Below are positions 25,036-34,190 of a stretch of DNA of 43,150 nt, in pieces (positions within the stretch are counted from its first letter, which is position 1; each line of letters starts with the position of its first letter). Where the stretch lies: the NCBI GenBank assembly GCA_016787755.1, contig JAEUUA010000007.1, forward strand, positions 1 to 43,150, written 5' to 3'. The translations under genes and the position numbers were made by a program. Below the pieces are notes generated by a model, which ran no database searches, was not told the DNA's origin, and worked only from the letters and a program-made list of their open reading frames with translations. This DNA comes from Cyclobacteriaceae bacterium. Lineage in GTDB: Bacteria > Bacteroidota > Bacteroidia > Cytophagales > Cyclobacteriaceae.

Positions 25036-27468
25036 TTAATACTTCAGATTTACTTTTGAATCTTTCGGTTTTTCTTTAGGATTTTTTACATAGGTCTCCA
25101 ACCAGGTGTCCATTTCCCACAAGGTGTGTAGAATACTTTCTTTAGCGGTATAACCATGACTTTCATAGGGAAGTTCTACATATCGAGCTGTGCCTCCATG
25201 GCCTTTGATGGCATTGTAGAACCGTTCTGTCTGAATCGGGAATGTTCCAGAATTGTTATCAGCCTCCCCATGAATAAATAGAATAGGTTCTTTCAATTTG
25301 TCGGCATATGAAAAAGGCGACATGGTGTAATATACTTCTGGGGCTTGCCAATAGGTACGCTCTTCGGCTTGAAAACCAAAAGGCGTTAACGTTCTGTTAT
25401 AAGCTCCGCTTCGCGCAATGCCCGCTTTGAAAATATCAGAGTGTGCAAGTAAGTTGGCCGTCATAAATGCGCCATACGAATGACCACCTACTCCAACACG
25501 GGTTGGATCGAGCACACCTAATGAGGCAGCGTAATCAACCACAGCCTGAGCGCTGGCAACTAATTGTTGTACATAGGTATCATTAGGCTCGGCATCACCT
25601 TCACCCACAATTGGCATGGAAGCATTATCCAACACAGCATAACCGCGCATCACCCAATAGATTGGTCCACCCCAACTTAAGCGAACGAATGTATTTGGTG
25701 AGCCTTTCACCTGTCCTGCGGCATCTGCCGATTTAAATTCGCGCGGGTAGGCCCATACAAATCCCGGCAAGGCACCATCTCCTTTTTTATATCCTGGAGG
25801 TAAGTATAGGTCTGCAGTTAATTCAACCCCATCGGCACGTTTATATTTCAATACTTGTTTCTTAACATCTTTTATTTGCGGATAAGGATGAGGGAATGTA
25901 GTAACAGCAGTTGCCTTTGGGGAGCCCAATGTGCGTAAATAGTAATTTGGATTTTCCTGATTTGATTCACGGGAAGTAATAAACGTTCCTTTCTTTATGT
26001 CGAGGAACGAAATAAACGTTTCAAAATAGGGGTTAGCCGATTGCCATTGACGCGTTTTTTTTGATGAATTCAAATCCATCTTATCAAGAAAGGGCAGATC
26101 CCCTTCTGGAGAAGAGCCGGCACCGCTCAGATACACGCTGTTGTCTTTATTGATCAGCATAACATTCCTTCCAAATGCATTAGGAGCAGTAATTACATTG
26201 CCCGGATTGTTGTAGGCATCTTCATAATTGAGATCAAAGACGGTTTTCTTTGTACCCGTCATTGGATTTACCTGATATACACGTTCCTTTCGATCGTTGG
26301 TCCACCGCTCATAAACCCACGCCACATTATCGTTGCCCCATGTAATTCTTGAATAGCGAAGTGGCAAACTGATCAGTTCTTTGGGGGTAGATGTAAATGG
26401 ATAATCCCATAAAAAAACTTTGTCGCGGATGGTTGCTTTAGCTTTTGGATCGCCACCATCTTGTGCATGCACCCAGACAAGAGTTGCAGGTTTGTCGGCT
26501 CGCCAGGTGTACGACCGAGGTTCACGTGAAGTTGCATTAAAGCCGGTTGGAATATAATCCAATAAGGGAATGCGCGTAATTTCCTTTACTAATTTTCCAT
26601 CCAAGTCAATAACACTTACTGTAGTAGGAAATAAGTAGGCCGGAACTAAATAAGAGTATGGATGCTGAATGACTTCCGTCAAGATTAATTTTCCATCGGG
26701 GGATGGAGTAAATTCAGAATTAATAGAGGCCGTATTCAAAGTTTTCTCCTGACCATTTAAATTTTTTAAAATCAAATCAGATTGGGTGTAGTAATCAAAA
26801 ACTGTTTCGTCATATGGATTCTTCAATAAATCCTGATAGGTGCGAGCAGGTGCTTTCTTACCCAAATTCTCTTCTACAACCGGTCCAGTAGGAATGCGGG
26901 ATTTCTGAGGAAGCGGTTTAATAGTTGATGGTACAGCGGTAAACAAAATTTGCTGCGAATCGGAGAGCCATGTATAACCACCCATGGCAGTGTTTACCTT
27001 TCGTTCGCTCAGTTTTGTGGCGGCCATGGCTTCCGTATTTATAATCCAGAGCTCTATCTTATCAGCATTATTTTGAAGGAAGGCAAGGTGCTTGCTATCA
27101 GGGGAGAAACTGATGCTGCTTGCGGTTAATGGATCAGGAAGATTTTTTATCTCTACTTCGGCTCCATCACTCAGCCGTTTTGCTTTTAACCCGATGGTGT
27201 AGTTGCTTCGACTGGGGCCAAAATTTTCGGGATTAATGCGAAGTCCGCCAATTCGAAGTTCAGGTCGCGATAATTCTTCAATGGTTGGAAAGTCGGAACG
27301 CTCCAACAAAAGCATCCATTGCTTGTCTGGCGAGAAAGACACAAATGGAGTAAGGGGGGCTTCCAGAAGTTTAGCAATTTCTTCGGGTGGGCGCTGGTAA
27401 GAAACATTGCCCTGACTAAAGCCTTTTAGGCAGACTAAGCCTAATACGAGTAGGAGTATTTTGTTCAT
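25036..27468 (-). CDS. S9-family prolyl-oligopeptidase-like serine peptidase
   Basis: 810 residues with a signal peptide (MNKILLLVLGLVCLKGFSQ) and an N-terminal beta-propeller region (~50-530) with PD40-like strands such as SISFSPDSKHLAFL. A C-terminal alpha/beta-hydrolase domain contains the nucleophile in GGHSYGAF (Ser near 663), Asp in HGEADNNSG (~735) and His in YESHGY (~769). It is probably a periplasmic exo- or dipeptidase that cuts short peptides; the domain order resembles DPP4-like and glutamyl-peptidase members. The catalytic triad is complete. It stands alone on the minus strand, 84 bases upstream of the channel homologue. Confidence 0.88.
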   Translation of the reverse strand: MNKILLLVLGLVCLKGFSQGNVSYQRPPEEIAKLLEAPLTPFVSFSPDKQWMLLLERSDFPTIEELSRPELRIGGLRINPENFGPSRSNYTIGLKAKRLSDGAEVEIKNLPDPLTASSISFSPDSKHLAFLQNNADKIELWIINTEAMAATKLSERKVNTAMGGYTWLSDSQQILFTAVPSTIKPLPQKSRIPTGPVVEENLGKKAPARTYQDLLKNPYDETVFDYYTQSDLILKNLNGQEKTLNTASINSEFTPSPDGKLILTEVIQHPYSYLVPAYLFPTTVSVIDLDGKLVKEITRIPLLDYIPTGFNATSREPRSYTWRADKPATLVWVHAQDGGDPKAKATIRDKVFLWDYPFTSTPKELISLPLRYSRITWGNDNVAWVYERWTNDRKERVYQVNPMTGTKKTVFDLNYEDAYNNPGNVITAPNAFGRNVMLINKDNSVYLSGAGSSPEGDLPFLDKMDLNSSKKTRQWQSANPYFETFISFLDIKKGTFITSRESNQENPNYYLRTLGSPKATAVTTFPHPYPQIKDVKKQVLKYKRADGVELTADLYLPPGYKKGDGALPGFVWAYPREFKSADAAGQVKGSPNTFVRLSWGGPIYWVMRGYAVLDNASMPIVGEGDAEPNDTYVQQLVASAQAVVDYAASLGVLDPTRVGVGGHSYGAFMTANLLAHSDIFKAGIARSGAYNRTLTPFGFQAEERTYWQAPEVYYTMSPFSYADKLKEPILFIHGEADNNSGTFPIQTERFYNAIKGHGGTARYVELPYESHGYTAKESILHTLWEMDTWLETYVKNPKEKPKDSKVNLKY

Positions 27469-27629
27469 GTATATTTATTAAGATTCTTAATTTGTCTTAT
27501 AGATCACAAGTAAGGTACTGTATTTAGCAGTTCGACTACGCTTGAATTTTTTAGAGGTTTAATTTTATTGATAATCGGCTGAAAATGTCAAAATCTTAAC
27601 CTACCTTCGAAACGATTTAATTATTTTTT

Positions 27630-28070
27630 ATGCTTGATTTAGTAGTTCTTACTCATTCAGTTTTAAGATATTTTATCCTGATATTTTTGTTGATCGTGAT
27701 TGTACGCTCTTTGTTGGGCTGGCAACAAAAATCAGCCTATACACCGTTGGATGACAAGTTCAGTTTATGGCTTTTCATTTTTACTCATACTCAGTTACTT
27801 TTTGGATTGATTCAATATTTTGTCAGTCCCGTAGTTATTTTTAGTGGTGCCTCCATGAAGGATCCCATTGCCCGGTATTGGCTGGTAGAGCATGGCGTCA
27901 TGATGCTTATCGCCATAGTTTTGATTACGGTGGCTCGCATAACGGCAAAGAAAATGACTGAAACAGGTGCCAGGCACAAACGATTGTTCATCTTCAATGC
28001 CCTTGCTCTTATTATAATTCTGGTTGCGATTGCTCAAAGCGGACGCGGATTTTTTAGTTTCCCGACTTAA
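27630..28070 (+). CDS. Small four-helix membrane protein, cytochrome-b-like
   Basis: 146 residues with four hydrophobic helices (about 5-28, 45-68, 87-107 and 119-139) and a short C-terminus. Histidines occur in or beside helices (THSVLRY, THTQLLFG, VEHGVMM), which is why homologues are sometimes labelled cytochrome b. Paired spacing typical of a di-haem protein is not convincing. No signal peptide is present. The function is unknown. It is divergent from the S9 peptidase gene. Confidence 0.65.
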   Translation: MLDLVVLTHSVLRYFILIFLLIVIVRSLLGWQQKSAYTPLDDKFSLWLFIFTHTQLLFGLIQYFVSPVVIFSGASMKDPIARYWLVEHGVMMLIAIVLITVARITAKKMTETGARHKRLFIFNALALIIILVAIAQSGRGFFSFPT

Positions 28071-28096
28071 AAATAGCTTTAAGCAATCAATCACAC

Positions 28097-28128
28097 TTTA
28101 GCTCAGTACAATGAGCTGCGTAACTTTG
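28097..28128 (+). promoter_or_regulatory. Candidate promoter with palindrome in the spacer
   Basis: TAACTTTG at 28121-28128 matches TAnnTTTG exactly. TTTA at 28097-28100 lies 20 bases upstream as a possible -33. The spacer contains AGCTCA-N6-TGAGCT (28100-28117), a perfect six-base inverted repeat that could be a regulator site. The downstream leader to ATG 28251 would be about 115 bases. Confidence 0.4.
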
Positions 28129-28250
28129 TTTATAAACATTTGGATCAAAGTTTATATTATGATTCTCATGCTAAAGGTTAACTAACCTGGTGTGGGCGTA
28201 GTAGCATATCTTGGCTTAATGTGTTATTTTTAAAATCAAAACATTCTTTC

Positions 28251-30008
28251 ATGAAGAACATTTTTGTATTGGCAATTAGTTTGATTGGATGCTCGGTTTC
28301 GGCACAGGAAATTAGTTCGCGCTATGAACTGGTAAAGATGAATGACAATATAAATACCCTTTACCACCAGGTATCTCCGGTAATTTCTATTGATGGGACT
28401 AAGCTTTATTATTTTGTTAGTAATCATCCTCAAAACACCTATGGAAAAGAAAATAGCCAGGATATCTGGGTTTCTACGTTAGACGACAAAGGAGTTTGGT
28501 CAGAAGGCAAGCGAATGGGTGCTCCACTAAATGACAATCGGTACAACCAGGTATTTAATGTAATGCCTGATGGTTCTCTGTTGATCAGAGGTGGACGCGC
28601 AAAAAATTCAAAAGGTTTTTGTTTGGTAAGTCCATCAGGTAATATTACTGAGTTAGAAATTCCAGGTTTTTCATCGATGGATAAAGGAATTTTTAATGGG
28701 GCCACTATTTCTTCAGATGGAAAACATCTCATTCTTTACTTTTCTGAAAAACAGGGTGACAAGTTCAGCGATTTGTATCTGTCAAAACAACAAGGGAGCC
28801 AATGGAGTAAACCCGTGAAGTTGAAAATTAGCGGTCCTGCTGATGAGTATAGTCCATTTTTAGCCCCTGATCAGAAAACCCTTTATTTCTCAAGCGATCG
28901 CTACTCAAAAGATAAAGTGGGGGGTACTGATATTTATAAATCCATTCGGTTAGATGATACTTGGTTAAACTGGTCGGAACCAGAGAACCTTGGTCGAAAC
29001 ATTAACACCCCTTCCGGGGACGCCTATTTTTCGATCGATACGCATGGAAATATTTTCACAGCGCGTGCAGGAGCCAGAGTAGATGGTGGAAATTTTGATC
29101 TGTTTATTTTAAAGCCACGTAATTTCAGAATTCTACTTGCAGGTACAACCTACGATCAAAAAACAAAATTGCAACTGCAATCGATGGTCGAGTTGAAAAT
29201 GAAAGATCACAGTCCGATAGATTTAAAGACAACGCCCAGCGGAATGTTTGAAACTTATATTCCGGAAACAACTAATTATTCAGTATCAGCAACAGCTTCA
29301 GGATATCTTCCGTTCACTCAAAGCTACAAGGTGCCTGTTATTTATCACGACACTACCATTCATGTCGATATTTACTTAGCACCCATAGCCAAACAATTGA
29401 TGCTGGCTGGTGATGTACTCGATAAAAAGACCAATCAGGCAGTGCGGAATGCGAAAGTGAATGTTGGATTGAAACGTAATAAGGCTATCCAGTATTCAAT
29501 TGCCGCTTCGGATGGGAAGTACAGCCAAAACATTGCTGATCTTGGCTGGTATGTATTTTCAACCTCTGCCGAAGGATACTTAAATTCTACGGATAGTGTG
29601 GAGGTAGCCAGTGGAGAAGTTACACCAATTATTAAAAATTTATTTCTCGCTCCCATTGAAGTGGGCCTTACAGTACGGCTAAAAAATATTTATTTCGATA
29701 CAGATAAAACGATCCTTAAACCTCAATCTTTTGTTGAATTAGATAAGGTAGTAAATTTTTTAAAGAGCAATCAATCAGTAGTTATTGAAATTTCTGGACA
29801 CACGGATAGTCAGGGAAGCGATGCTTATAATGAAAATCTATCGCAAGGCCGCTCGCAAGCGGTTGTTGATTATTTGATTGGACAAGGAATTGATTCTTCG
29901 CGACTGGAAGCCCATGGGTATGGAGAGTCCAAACCAATTGATACTAATGATACAGATGCAGGGCGCGCAAACAATCGCAGGGTAGAATTTACTGTCCTGA
30001 AAATTTAA
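28251..30008 (+). CDS. PD40/OmpA-family outer membrane protein, probable lipoprotein
   Basis: 585 residues from ATG 28251; an in-frame start at 28221 would put ten extra residues before the signal sequence. The N-terminus MKNIFVLAISLIGC fits a short lipoprotein signal with Cys14, but SVSAQ just after could instead be a normal cleavage site. A PD40 propeller (~35-270), two carboxypeptidase-regulatory-like domains (~280-465) and an OmpA domain (~475-585, with GHTDSQGSD and NNRRVEF) follow. It lacks the TPR region of the 14-kb paralogue. Probable role: linking an outer-membrane assembly to peptidoglycan. Confidence 0.83.
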   Translation: MKNIFVLAISLIGCSVSAQEISSRYELVKMNDNINTLYHQVSPVISIDGTKLYYFVSNHPQNTYGKENSQDIWVSTLDDKGVWSEGKRMGAPLNDNRYNQVFNVMPDGSLLIRGGRAKNSKGFCLVSPSGNITELEIPGFSSMDKGIFNGATISSDGKHLILYFSEKQGDKFSDLYLSKQQGSQWSKPVKLKISGPADEYSPFLAPDQKTLYFSSDRYSKDKVGGTDIYKSIRLDDTWLNWSEPENLGRNINTPSGDAYFSIDTHGNIFTARAGARVDGGNFDLFILKPRNFRILLAGTTYDQKTKLQLQSMVELKMKDHSPIDLKTTPSGMFETYIPETTNYSVSATASGYLPFTQSYKVPVIYHDTTIHVDIYLAPIAKQLMLAGDVLDKKTNQAVRNAKVNVGLKRNKAIQYSIAASDGKYSQNIADLGWYVFSTSAEGYLNSTDSVEVASGEVTPIIKNLFLAPIEVGLTVRLKNIYFDTDKTILKPQSFVELDKVVNFLKSNQSVVIEISGHTDSQGSDAYNENLSQGRSQAVVDYLIGQGIDSSRLEAHGYGESKPIDTNDTDAGRANNRRVEFTVLKI

Positions 30009-30011
30009 CGT

Positions 30012-30413
30012 TCACTCAAGCGTTTCAAATTCTTTTTCACAATTCTCACAGATATAAACTCTTTTTACTGGAAGAAATAATCCGAATAAAATGGAGGTGA
30101 GAATGGGAGTAAATTTCCCTTTGCGACTCGGTTCAAAAACAATATGGGTGGATTGGCATGAAGGACACCGCTGTCGGGCATGCTCTTCCACTAAGATTTC
30201 TTTCACCTGATCAAGGTCCTTTTCAAAAATATGAAGGCGTACCCCCGCGAAAAGATCATTTCGGAAGGGGTAAAGGCTTACAAAATTTTCATCGGTAAGG
30301 AAGCAAGGCACCCCATACGCATCTAATTTAGTCTTCACCAAATTAGCAGACATCACGGTGTCATATGAATCGTAAACAACGATTTTACTGTCTGAATTAA
30401 CCAATTTGTCCAT
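30012..30413 (-). CDS. DUF2007 domain protein with C-terminal zinc ribbon
   Basis: 133 residues from ATG 30413; a start at 30449 would add 12 unconserved residues. Residues 10-75 (VVYDSYDTVMSANLVKTKLDAYGVPCFLTDE) match DUF2007, the small ferredoxin-like fold called 'putative prokaryotic signal transducing protein'. CPSC (83-86) and CENC (122-125) form a zinc ribbon around a hydrophobic stretch (~102-115). The role is unknown. It is divergent from the sigma-factor gene, with 107 bases between the two start codons. Confidence 0.78.
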   Translation of the reverse strand: MDKLVNSDSKIVVYDSYDTVMSANLVKTKLDAYGVPCFLTDENFVSLYPFRNDLFAGVRLHIFEKDLDQVKEILVEEHARQRCPSCQSTHIVFEPSRKGKFTPILTSILFGLFLPVKRVYICENCEKEFETLE

Positions 30414-30520
30414 TACCTTCTTAAGTAACAAATACAAAGTGACATGCACCTGCCCTTAGTAATAAATTTTTGAAGTATTTTGTAACAACTTGTCCCTGTC
30501 ACCGTCTTGCCTTTGAAACA

Positions 30521-31033
30521 ATGAATCTCGAAACCTTTGAAATCCGGGTTCTACCTACGAAAAACAAGCTTTTTCGGTTTGCCTTCCGACTGCTCGGCAG
30601 CAGCGAAGAAGCGAAGGACGTAGTACAGGAAGTGATGATTAAAGTGTGGAACGGACGAGAGCAGATGGCGGAAATACAAAATATGGAAGCCTGGTGTATG
30701 CGCATCACCAAAAATCTCTCCCTCGACCGTCTTCGCTCGCGACAGCGAAGAGCCACCGATCCGATTGAGCAAGGAATGGAGATTAAAAATGAAACGTTAA
30801 CGCCTCATGAGAGGACAGAAAATCATGAGAATATGGAACGAATTACTGAAATGATTGCAGCGTTGCCAGAGAAGCAACGCCAGGTGATACACCTCCGCGA
30901 TGTGGAGGGGTATAGTTACAACGAGATTTGTGAAATTTTAGAACTAGACATGAATCAAGTGAAAGTGAGTTTGTTCCGCGCAAGGAATGCAGTGAAAGAA
31001 AAATTTTTAAAGATCAACGCGTATGGACTCTAA
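30521..31033 (+). CDS. ECF-type RNA polymerase sigma factor
   Basis: 170 residues from ATG 30521; the longer frame from 30470 includes non-homologous sequence. Region 2 (FRFAFRLLGSSEEAKDVVQEVMIKVW) and region 4 (EKQRQVIHLRDVEGYSYNEICEILELDMNQVKVSLFRARNAVKE) are both complete and typical of extracytoplasmic-function sigma factors. TGCCTTTG, one mismatch from the -7 consensus, lies just before the ATG. Its end overlaps the next gene by 11 bases, the usual sigma/anti-sigma coupling. It probably directs transcription of the operon it heads; that target assignment is inference. Confidence 0.92.
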   Translation: MNLETFEIRVLPTKNKLFRFAFRLLGSSEEAKDVVQEVMIKVWNGREQMAEIQNMEAWCMRITKNLSLDRLRSRQRRATDPIEQGMEIKNETLTPHERTENHENMERITEMIAALPEKQRQVIHLRDVEGYSYNEICEILELDMNQVKVSLFRARNAVKEKFLKINAYGL

Positions 31034-31547
31034 GCAGATAGAACAGTTGCTGGAGAAGTACTGGAATTGCGAAACTTCGCTGGAAGAAGAACAACAACTG
31101 CGAGCACATTTTCGTGGCGAGGTTCCTGAATCTTTGAGTGAGATAGCTGATTTATTCCGATACTTTGATGTGCAACAAAAGCAACAGGTAGAGCATTCGG
31201 ATTTTGATGCTCTTGTGAAATCACAAATAAAGCAGCATCGCCCCGAGGGTAAGATAATAAAAATGTTTTATAACTATGGTCGCATTGCGGCAGGGTTAGT
31301 AGTGGTAGTAGCCGCTACCTATTTCGTTCGGCAAGAAATGCGTAAAGCGTATCCACCCGAAATAACGGATACTTACAGTGACCCAAGGTTGGCGCTTGAA
31401 GAAACCAAGAAAGCTTTGTTAATGATTTCGAAGAGCTTTAATAAAGCTCAAAAGGAGGTTGGTAAGATAAAAGTGTTCAACGAAGCAGAGGAGAGAATAC
31501 AAGGCAAGTCGTTGGATGAAACCAAGGAGCAGGCAACTAAAATTTAA
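31023..31547 (+). CDS. Anti-sigma-factor-like single-pass membrane protein
   Basis: 174 residues. A soluble N-terminal region (1-80, MDSKQIEQLLEKYWNCETSLEEE) has the helical look of an anti-sigma domain, one membrane helix follows (~85-102, YGRIAAGLVVVVAATYF), then a periplasmic, K/E-rich coiled-coil-like tail. No zinc-binding HxxxCxxC is seen, so it is not a ZAS-type anti-sigma factor. The position directly after and overlapping the ECF sigma gene is the main evidence. The tail could sense envelope signals. Confidence 0.7.
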   Translation: MDSKQIEQLLEKYWNCETSLEEEQQLRAHFRGEVPESLSEIADLFRYFDVQQKQQVEHSDFDALVKSQIKQHRPEGKIIKMFYNYGRIAAGLVVVVAATYFVRQEMRKAYPPEITDTYSDPRLALEETKKALLMISKSFNKAQKEVGKIKVFNEAEERIQGKSLDETKEQATKI

Positions 31548-31590
31548 CAATTCAGAAAATAGAAAACAAAAAAATTAAAATTATACACGT

Positions 31591-32115
31591 ATGAAAAAGT
31601 TATTAGTGGGATTGGTGTTGATTGCGGTTAGTATAACTACCCAGGCACAAAATGATGCGATTGCTAAGTTTTTTTCAAAGTATCAGGATAATGAAACGTT
31701 TAGTCAGGTTACTATCAGTGGAAAGATGTTTAGCATGATGTCAAACCTTACAGGCGAAACGGAAGACGAAAAAGCAATGATTAAGGCAATCAGTAAAATC
31801 AAGGGATTAAGGATTCTTTCAAAGAGCGACACGCGTGATTCACGCACACTATACAAAGAAGCTGCATCTATGATTCCTTTAAAAGAATTTGAAGAACTGA
31901 TGACCATCCGTGATAAGGACAAGGATATGAAATTTTTTACGAAAGAGTCTGGCGGTAAAATCAGCGAGTTGGTGATGATTATGGGCGGGAATGATGATTT
32001 TATGGTGATGACCTTATTTGGTGAAATTGATTTAAAAGAAATGTCGAAGATTGGAAAGGCGGTTAGTATTGATGGCTTGGAAAATCTTGAGAAGATAAAG
32101 GACAAGAAGAATTAG
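31591..32115 (+). CDS. DUF4252 secreted protein, copy 1
   Basis: 174 residues with a signal peptide (MKKLLVGLVLIAVSITTQAQ). The mature protein matches DUF4252: an N-terminal FSKYQDNETFSQVTISGKMF, a central 'kglrIls' strand (IKGLRILSKSD) and a C-terminal 'dFMVMTLFGEIDLKEM' strand-helix. The fold is small and mixed alpha/beta; function is unknown. It is the first of three consecutive family members under the ECF sigma/anti-sigma pair. A perfect hairpin (32125-32151) follows, which may lower expression of copies 2 and 3 relative to this one. Confidence 0.82.
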   Translation: MKKLLVGLVLIAVSITTQAQNDAIAKFFSKYQDNETFSQVTISGKMFSMMSNLTGETEDEKAMIKAISKIKGLRILSKSDTRDSRTLYKEAASMIPLKEFEELMTIRDKDKDMKFFTKESGGKISELVMIMGGNDDFMVMTLFGEIDLKEMSKIGKAVSIDGLENLEKIKDKKN

Positions 32116-32124
32116 TTTTTTTGG

Positions 32125-32151
32125 AAGGATGCAAGTTGATGTTGCATCCTT
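32125..32151 (+). terminator. Intra-operon hairpin, attenuator or terminator
   Basis: AAGGATGCAA (32125-32134) pairs perfectly with TTGCATCCTT (32142-32151) across a seven-base loop. The 3' side continues CTCTCTTTC, a weak pyrimidine tail. It lies between DUF4252 copies 1 and 2, so it may end part of the transcripts or protect the 3' end of a processed upstream mRNA. Confidence 0.55.
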
Positions 32152-32188
32152 CTCTCTTTCACTTACGTCTTGATCAAAAAATAAGAAG

Positions 32189-32671
32189 ATGAAAAGTTTT
32201 AAAATTCTGATGGTACTGATGCTGGTTGCTTCATTCGCTATGGCGCAAAGCAAAAGTTATAGCATCCTTAAAGACAAATTTAGCGATCAACCCGATGTTC
32301 ATAGTTTTTCATTTAGTGGGTGGATGGGTCGGTTGATCTTGCGTGTGGCAGATGAGCATGAGTTTACAAATGCTATTAAAGATCTCCAACATGTACGCTT
32401 TATTGAAATTCCAAAGGCCGAGTTTGCAGCACAAAACCTTTCAGTGAAGGGATTTAAGAATGTATTAATGAAGGACTCCTTTCAGGAACTTGCTTTCATC
32501 AGAGATCAAGGCGAAGAAATTACAATTTATTTGCGCGAAGGGAACAACCATAAAAACCATTACTTCGTATTAGTGGAGGAAGAACAGCAAGTAGTTGCTA
32601 TTGAGTTGAAAGGATATTTAGATCCGCAATTGCTTAACCCCAAGAACACAACGTTAGCCACGATTAACTAA
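32189..32671 (+). CDS. DUF4252 secreted protein, copy 2
   Basis: 160 residues with a signal peptide ending at SFAMAQ. It shares the family order with copies 1 and 3 (SFSFSGWMG, then LQHVRFIEIPKAEF, then EEITIYLREGNNHKNHYFVLVEEEQQVVAIELKGYLD) but is shorter and diverged. The 'IYLRE' strand is close to copy 3's VYLREQNGD, indicating these two are nearer relatives. Exported, probably periplasmic or surface; unknown function. It is five bases upstream of copy 3. Confidence 0.75.
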   Translation: MKSFKILMVLMLVASFAMAQSKSYSILKDKFSDQPDVHSFSFSGWMGRLILRVADEHEFTNAIKDLQHVRFIEIPKAEFAAQNLSVKGFKNVLMKDSFQELAFIRDQGEEITIYLREGNNHKNHYFVLVEEEQQVVAIELKGYLDPQLLNPKNTTLATIN

Positions 32672-32676
32672 TTTTC

Positions 32677-33234
32677 ATGAAGTTCATATTCGCTTTAATC
32701 TTTTTAAGTAGTGTTAGTGGGCTGTTTGGACAAACCAAAACTACTCAGGCGCTGGATGATAAGTATGATGGCTTGTCCTTATACTTTTATAAGAATACCC
32801 TACGCATGCTCAATCAAACCGATGACAAAGACTTTGATGAGTTGATTAAAGACATCGAGAAAATGAAGTTCTTGATGATTGATAAATCTGAATTTAAATT
32901 CACTAAACAGGATTACTCAAAATTACTTGCCGGTTACAAATCTGAATCCTACGAAGAGATGATGACCGGGCGCTATGATGGAAGAAACATTGATGTCTAT
33001 CTTCGTGAGCAAAATGGAGATGTTAAAGGCACGGTAATTTTAGTGAATGATTCTACAAATTTATTTGTGTTGGATATGCTAGGTAAAATAGCGTTGGAAA
33101 AGGCTCCGGCATTATTTAAAACAATTGATAACAGCACCGATATCGGTAGTAAAATAAAGGGGATTACAGATAAGAAGGAGAAGGCAGAAAGGAGAGCGGA
33201 GGAAGGAAAGGATAAAAATATGGAGGACAATTAA
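32677..33234 (+). CDS. DUF4252 secreted protein, copy 3
   Basis: 185 residues with a signal peptide (MKFIFALIFLSSVSGLFGQ). The conserved core includes LIKDIEKMKFLMIDKSEFKF, IDVYLREQNGDVKGTVILVND and LFVLDMLGKIALEKAPALFK. Compared with the other two copies it carries an extra C-terminal tail of highly charged, repetitive E/K/R residues (~162-185). It is followed by the ABC transporter genes after only 12 bases and may be co-transcribed with them. Confidence 0.78.
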   Translation: MKFIFALIFLSSVSGLFGQTKTTQALDDKYDGLSLYFYKNTLRMLNQTDDKDFDELIKDIEKMKFLMIDKSEFKFTKQDYSKLLAGYKSESYEEMMTGRYDGRNIDVYLREQNGDVKGTVILVNDSTNLFVLDMLGKIALEKAPALFKTIDNSTDIGSKIKGITDKKEKAERRAEEGKDKNMEDN

Positions 33235-33246
33235 TCGAATGTAAGG

Positions 33247-34143
33247 TTGGAAACAGTTCTATCCACAAACAAGCTCACCAAAAATTTTGGAAAAATTCGA
33301 GCGGTCAATCAACTTGACTTGGAGGTAAAACGTGGCCAGGTGTTTGGCATGCTGGGGCCAAATGGCAGTGGCAAAACCACAACATTAGGCATGTTGATGG
33401 GTGTTGTAAATCCATCCTCGGGTAGTTTTTCATGGTTTGGTGAACCGGCTACTCATCATACGCGTAAAAAGATAGGTGCTGTATTGGAACACCCCATCTT
33501 TTATCCGTATCTGAGTGGACAAAAAAATCTGGAGTTGAACGCAATGATCAAAGGCGCTGATCCTGCCCATATTTCAAAAGTATTAGAGACTGTTGAGTTA
33601 GCTGACCGCAAAGATGATAAGTATAAAACGTATTCATTGGGTATGAAGCAGCGACTCGCTATTGCTTCGGCATTAGTGAGTGATCCCATCATTTTAATTT
33701 TGGATGAGCCCACCAATGGATTGGATCCGATGGGGATTGCCGAGATTCGTGAAATTATTAAGCGCATTGCTGCAGATGGGAAAACAATCATTCTTGCCAG
33801 TCACTTGTTAGATGAAGTTCAAAAGGTATGTACTCACTTTGCTGTGCTAAAGCGTGGTACCCTGATGCATATTGGTCCGGTAGATGAAGTGGGAAAAGGA
33901 GAGGAGATTGTGGAAGTACAGGCCTATCACGATGATCTGGGAGTTCTATTACAGGAGTTCGTGGGGAGTGCTACTATTAGAAAGGAAAATGGCATATTTG
34001 AAGTAATGATGAAAGATGGGTTTCACAGCAAAGATCTGAATCGGTTTCTGTTTGATAAAGGGATTGTTGCTTCCTATCTGCATACGCGTAAAAAGAGTTT
34101 AGAAAAACAGTTTCTGGAAATTCTGGCAGATCATAAATCATAA
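33247..34143 (+). CDS. ABC transporter ATP-binding protein
   Basis: 298 residues with Walker A GPNGSGKTTT (37-46), a signature of the SLGMKQR type in place of LSGGQ, and Walker B ILDEPTNGLDP. The order and C-terminal extension fit the NosF/BcrA-like subfamily that pairs with a separate ABC-2 permease. The start is TTG 33247; the nearest upstream ATG (33239) is followed at once by a stop. It powers the permease encoded 47 bases downstream. The substrate is unknown; relatives export peptides or lipids or assist enzyme maturation. Confidence 0.9.
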   Translation: METVLSTNKLTKNFGKIRAVNQLDLEVKRGQVFGMLGPNGSGKTTTLGMLMGVVNPSSGSFSWFGEPATHHTRKKIGAVLEHPIFYPYLSGQKNLELNAMIKGADPAHISKVLETVELADRKDDKYKTYSLGMKQRLAIASALVSDPIILILDEPTNGLDPMGIAEIREIIKRIAADGKTIILASHLLDEVQKVCTHFAVLKRGTLMHIGPVDEVGKGEEIVEVQAYHDDLGVLLQEFVGSATIRKENGIFEVMMKDGFHSKDLNRFLFDKGIVASYLHTRKKSLEKQFLEILADHKS

Positions 34144-34190
34144 CTTAACCTTTGCACTTCGTAATTCTAAAATCGTAAATCAAGATTCTC

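Noticed and set aside
34144..34190. Spacer between ABC ATPase and permease with AACCTTTG, near a promoter -7 box.
   Set aside because: One mismatch, no -33, and the two genes are expected to be co-transcribed. Not listed as a promoter.
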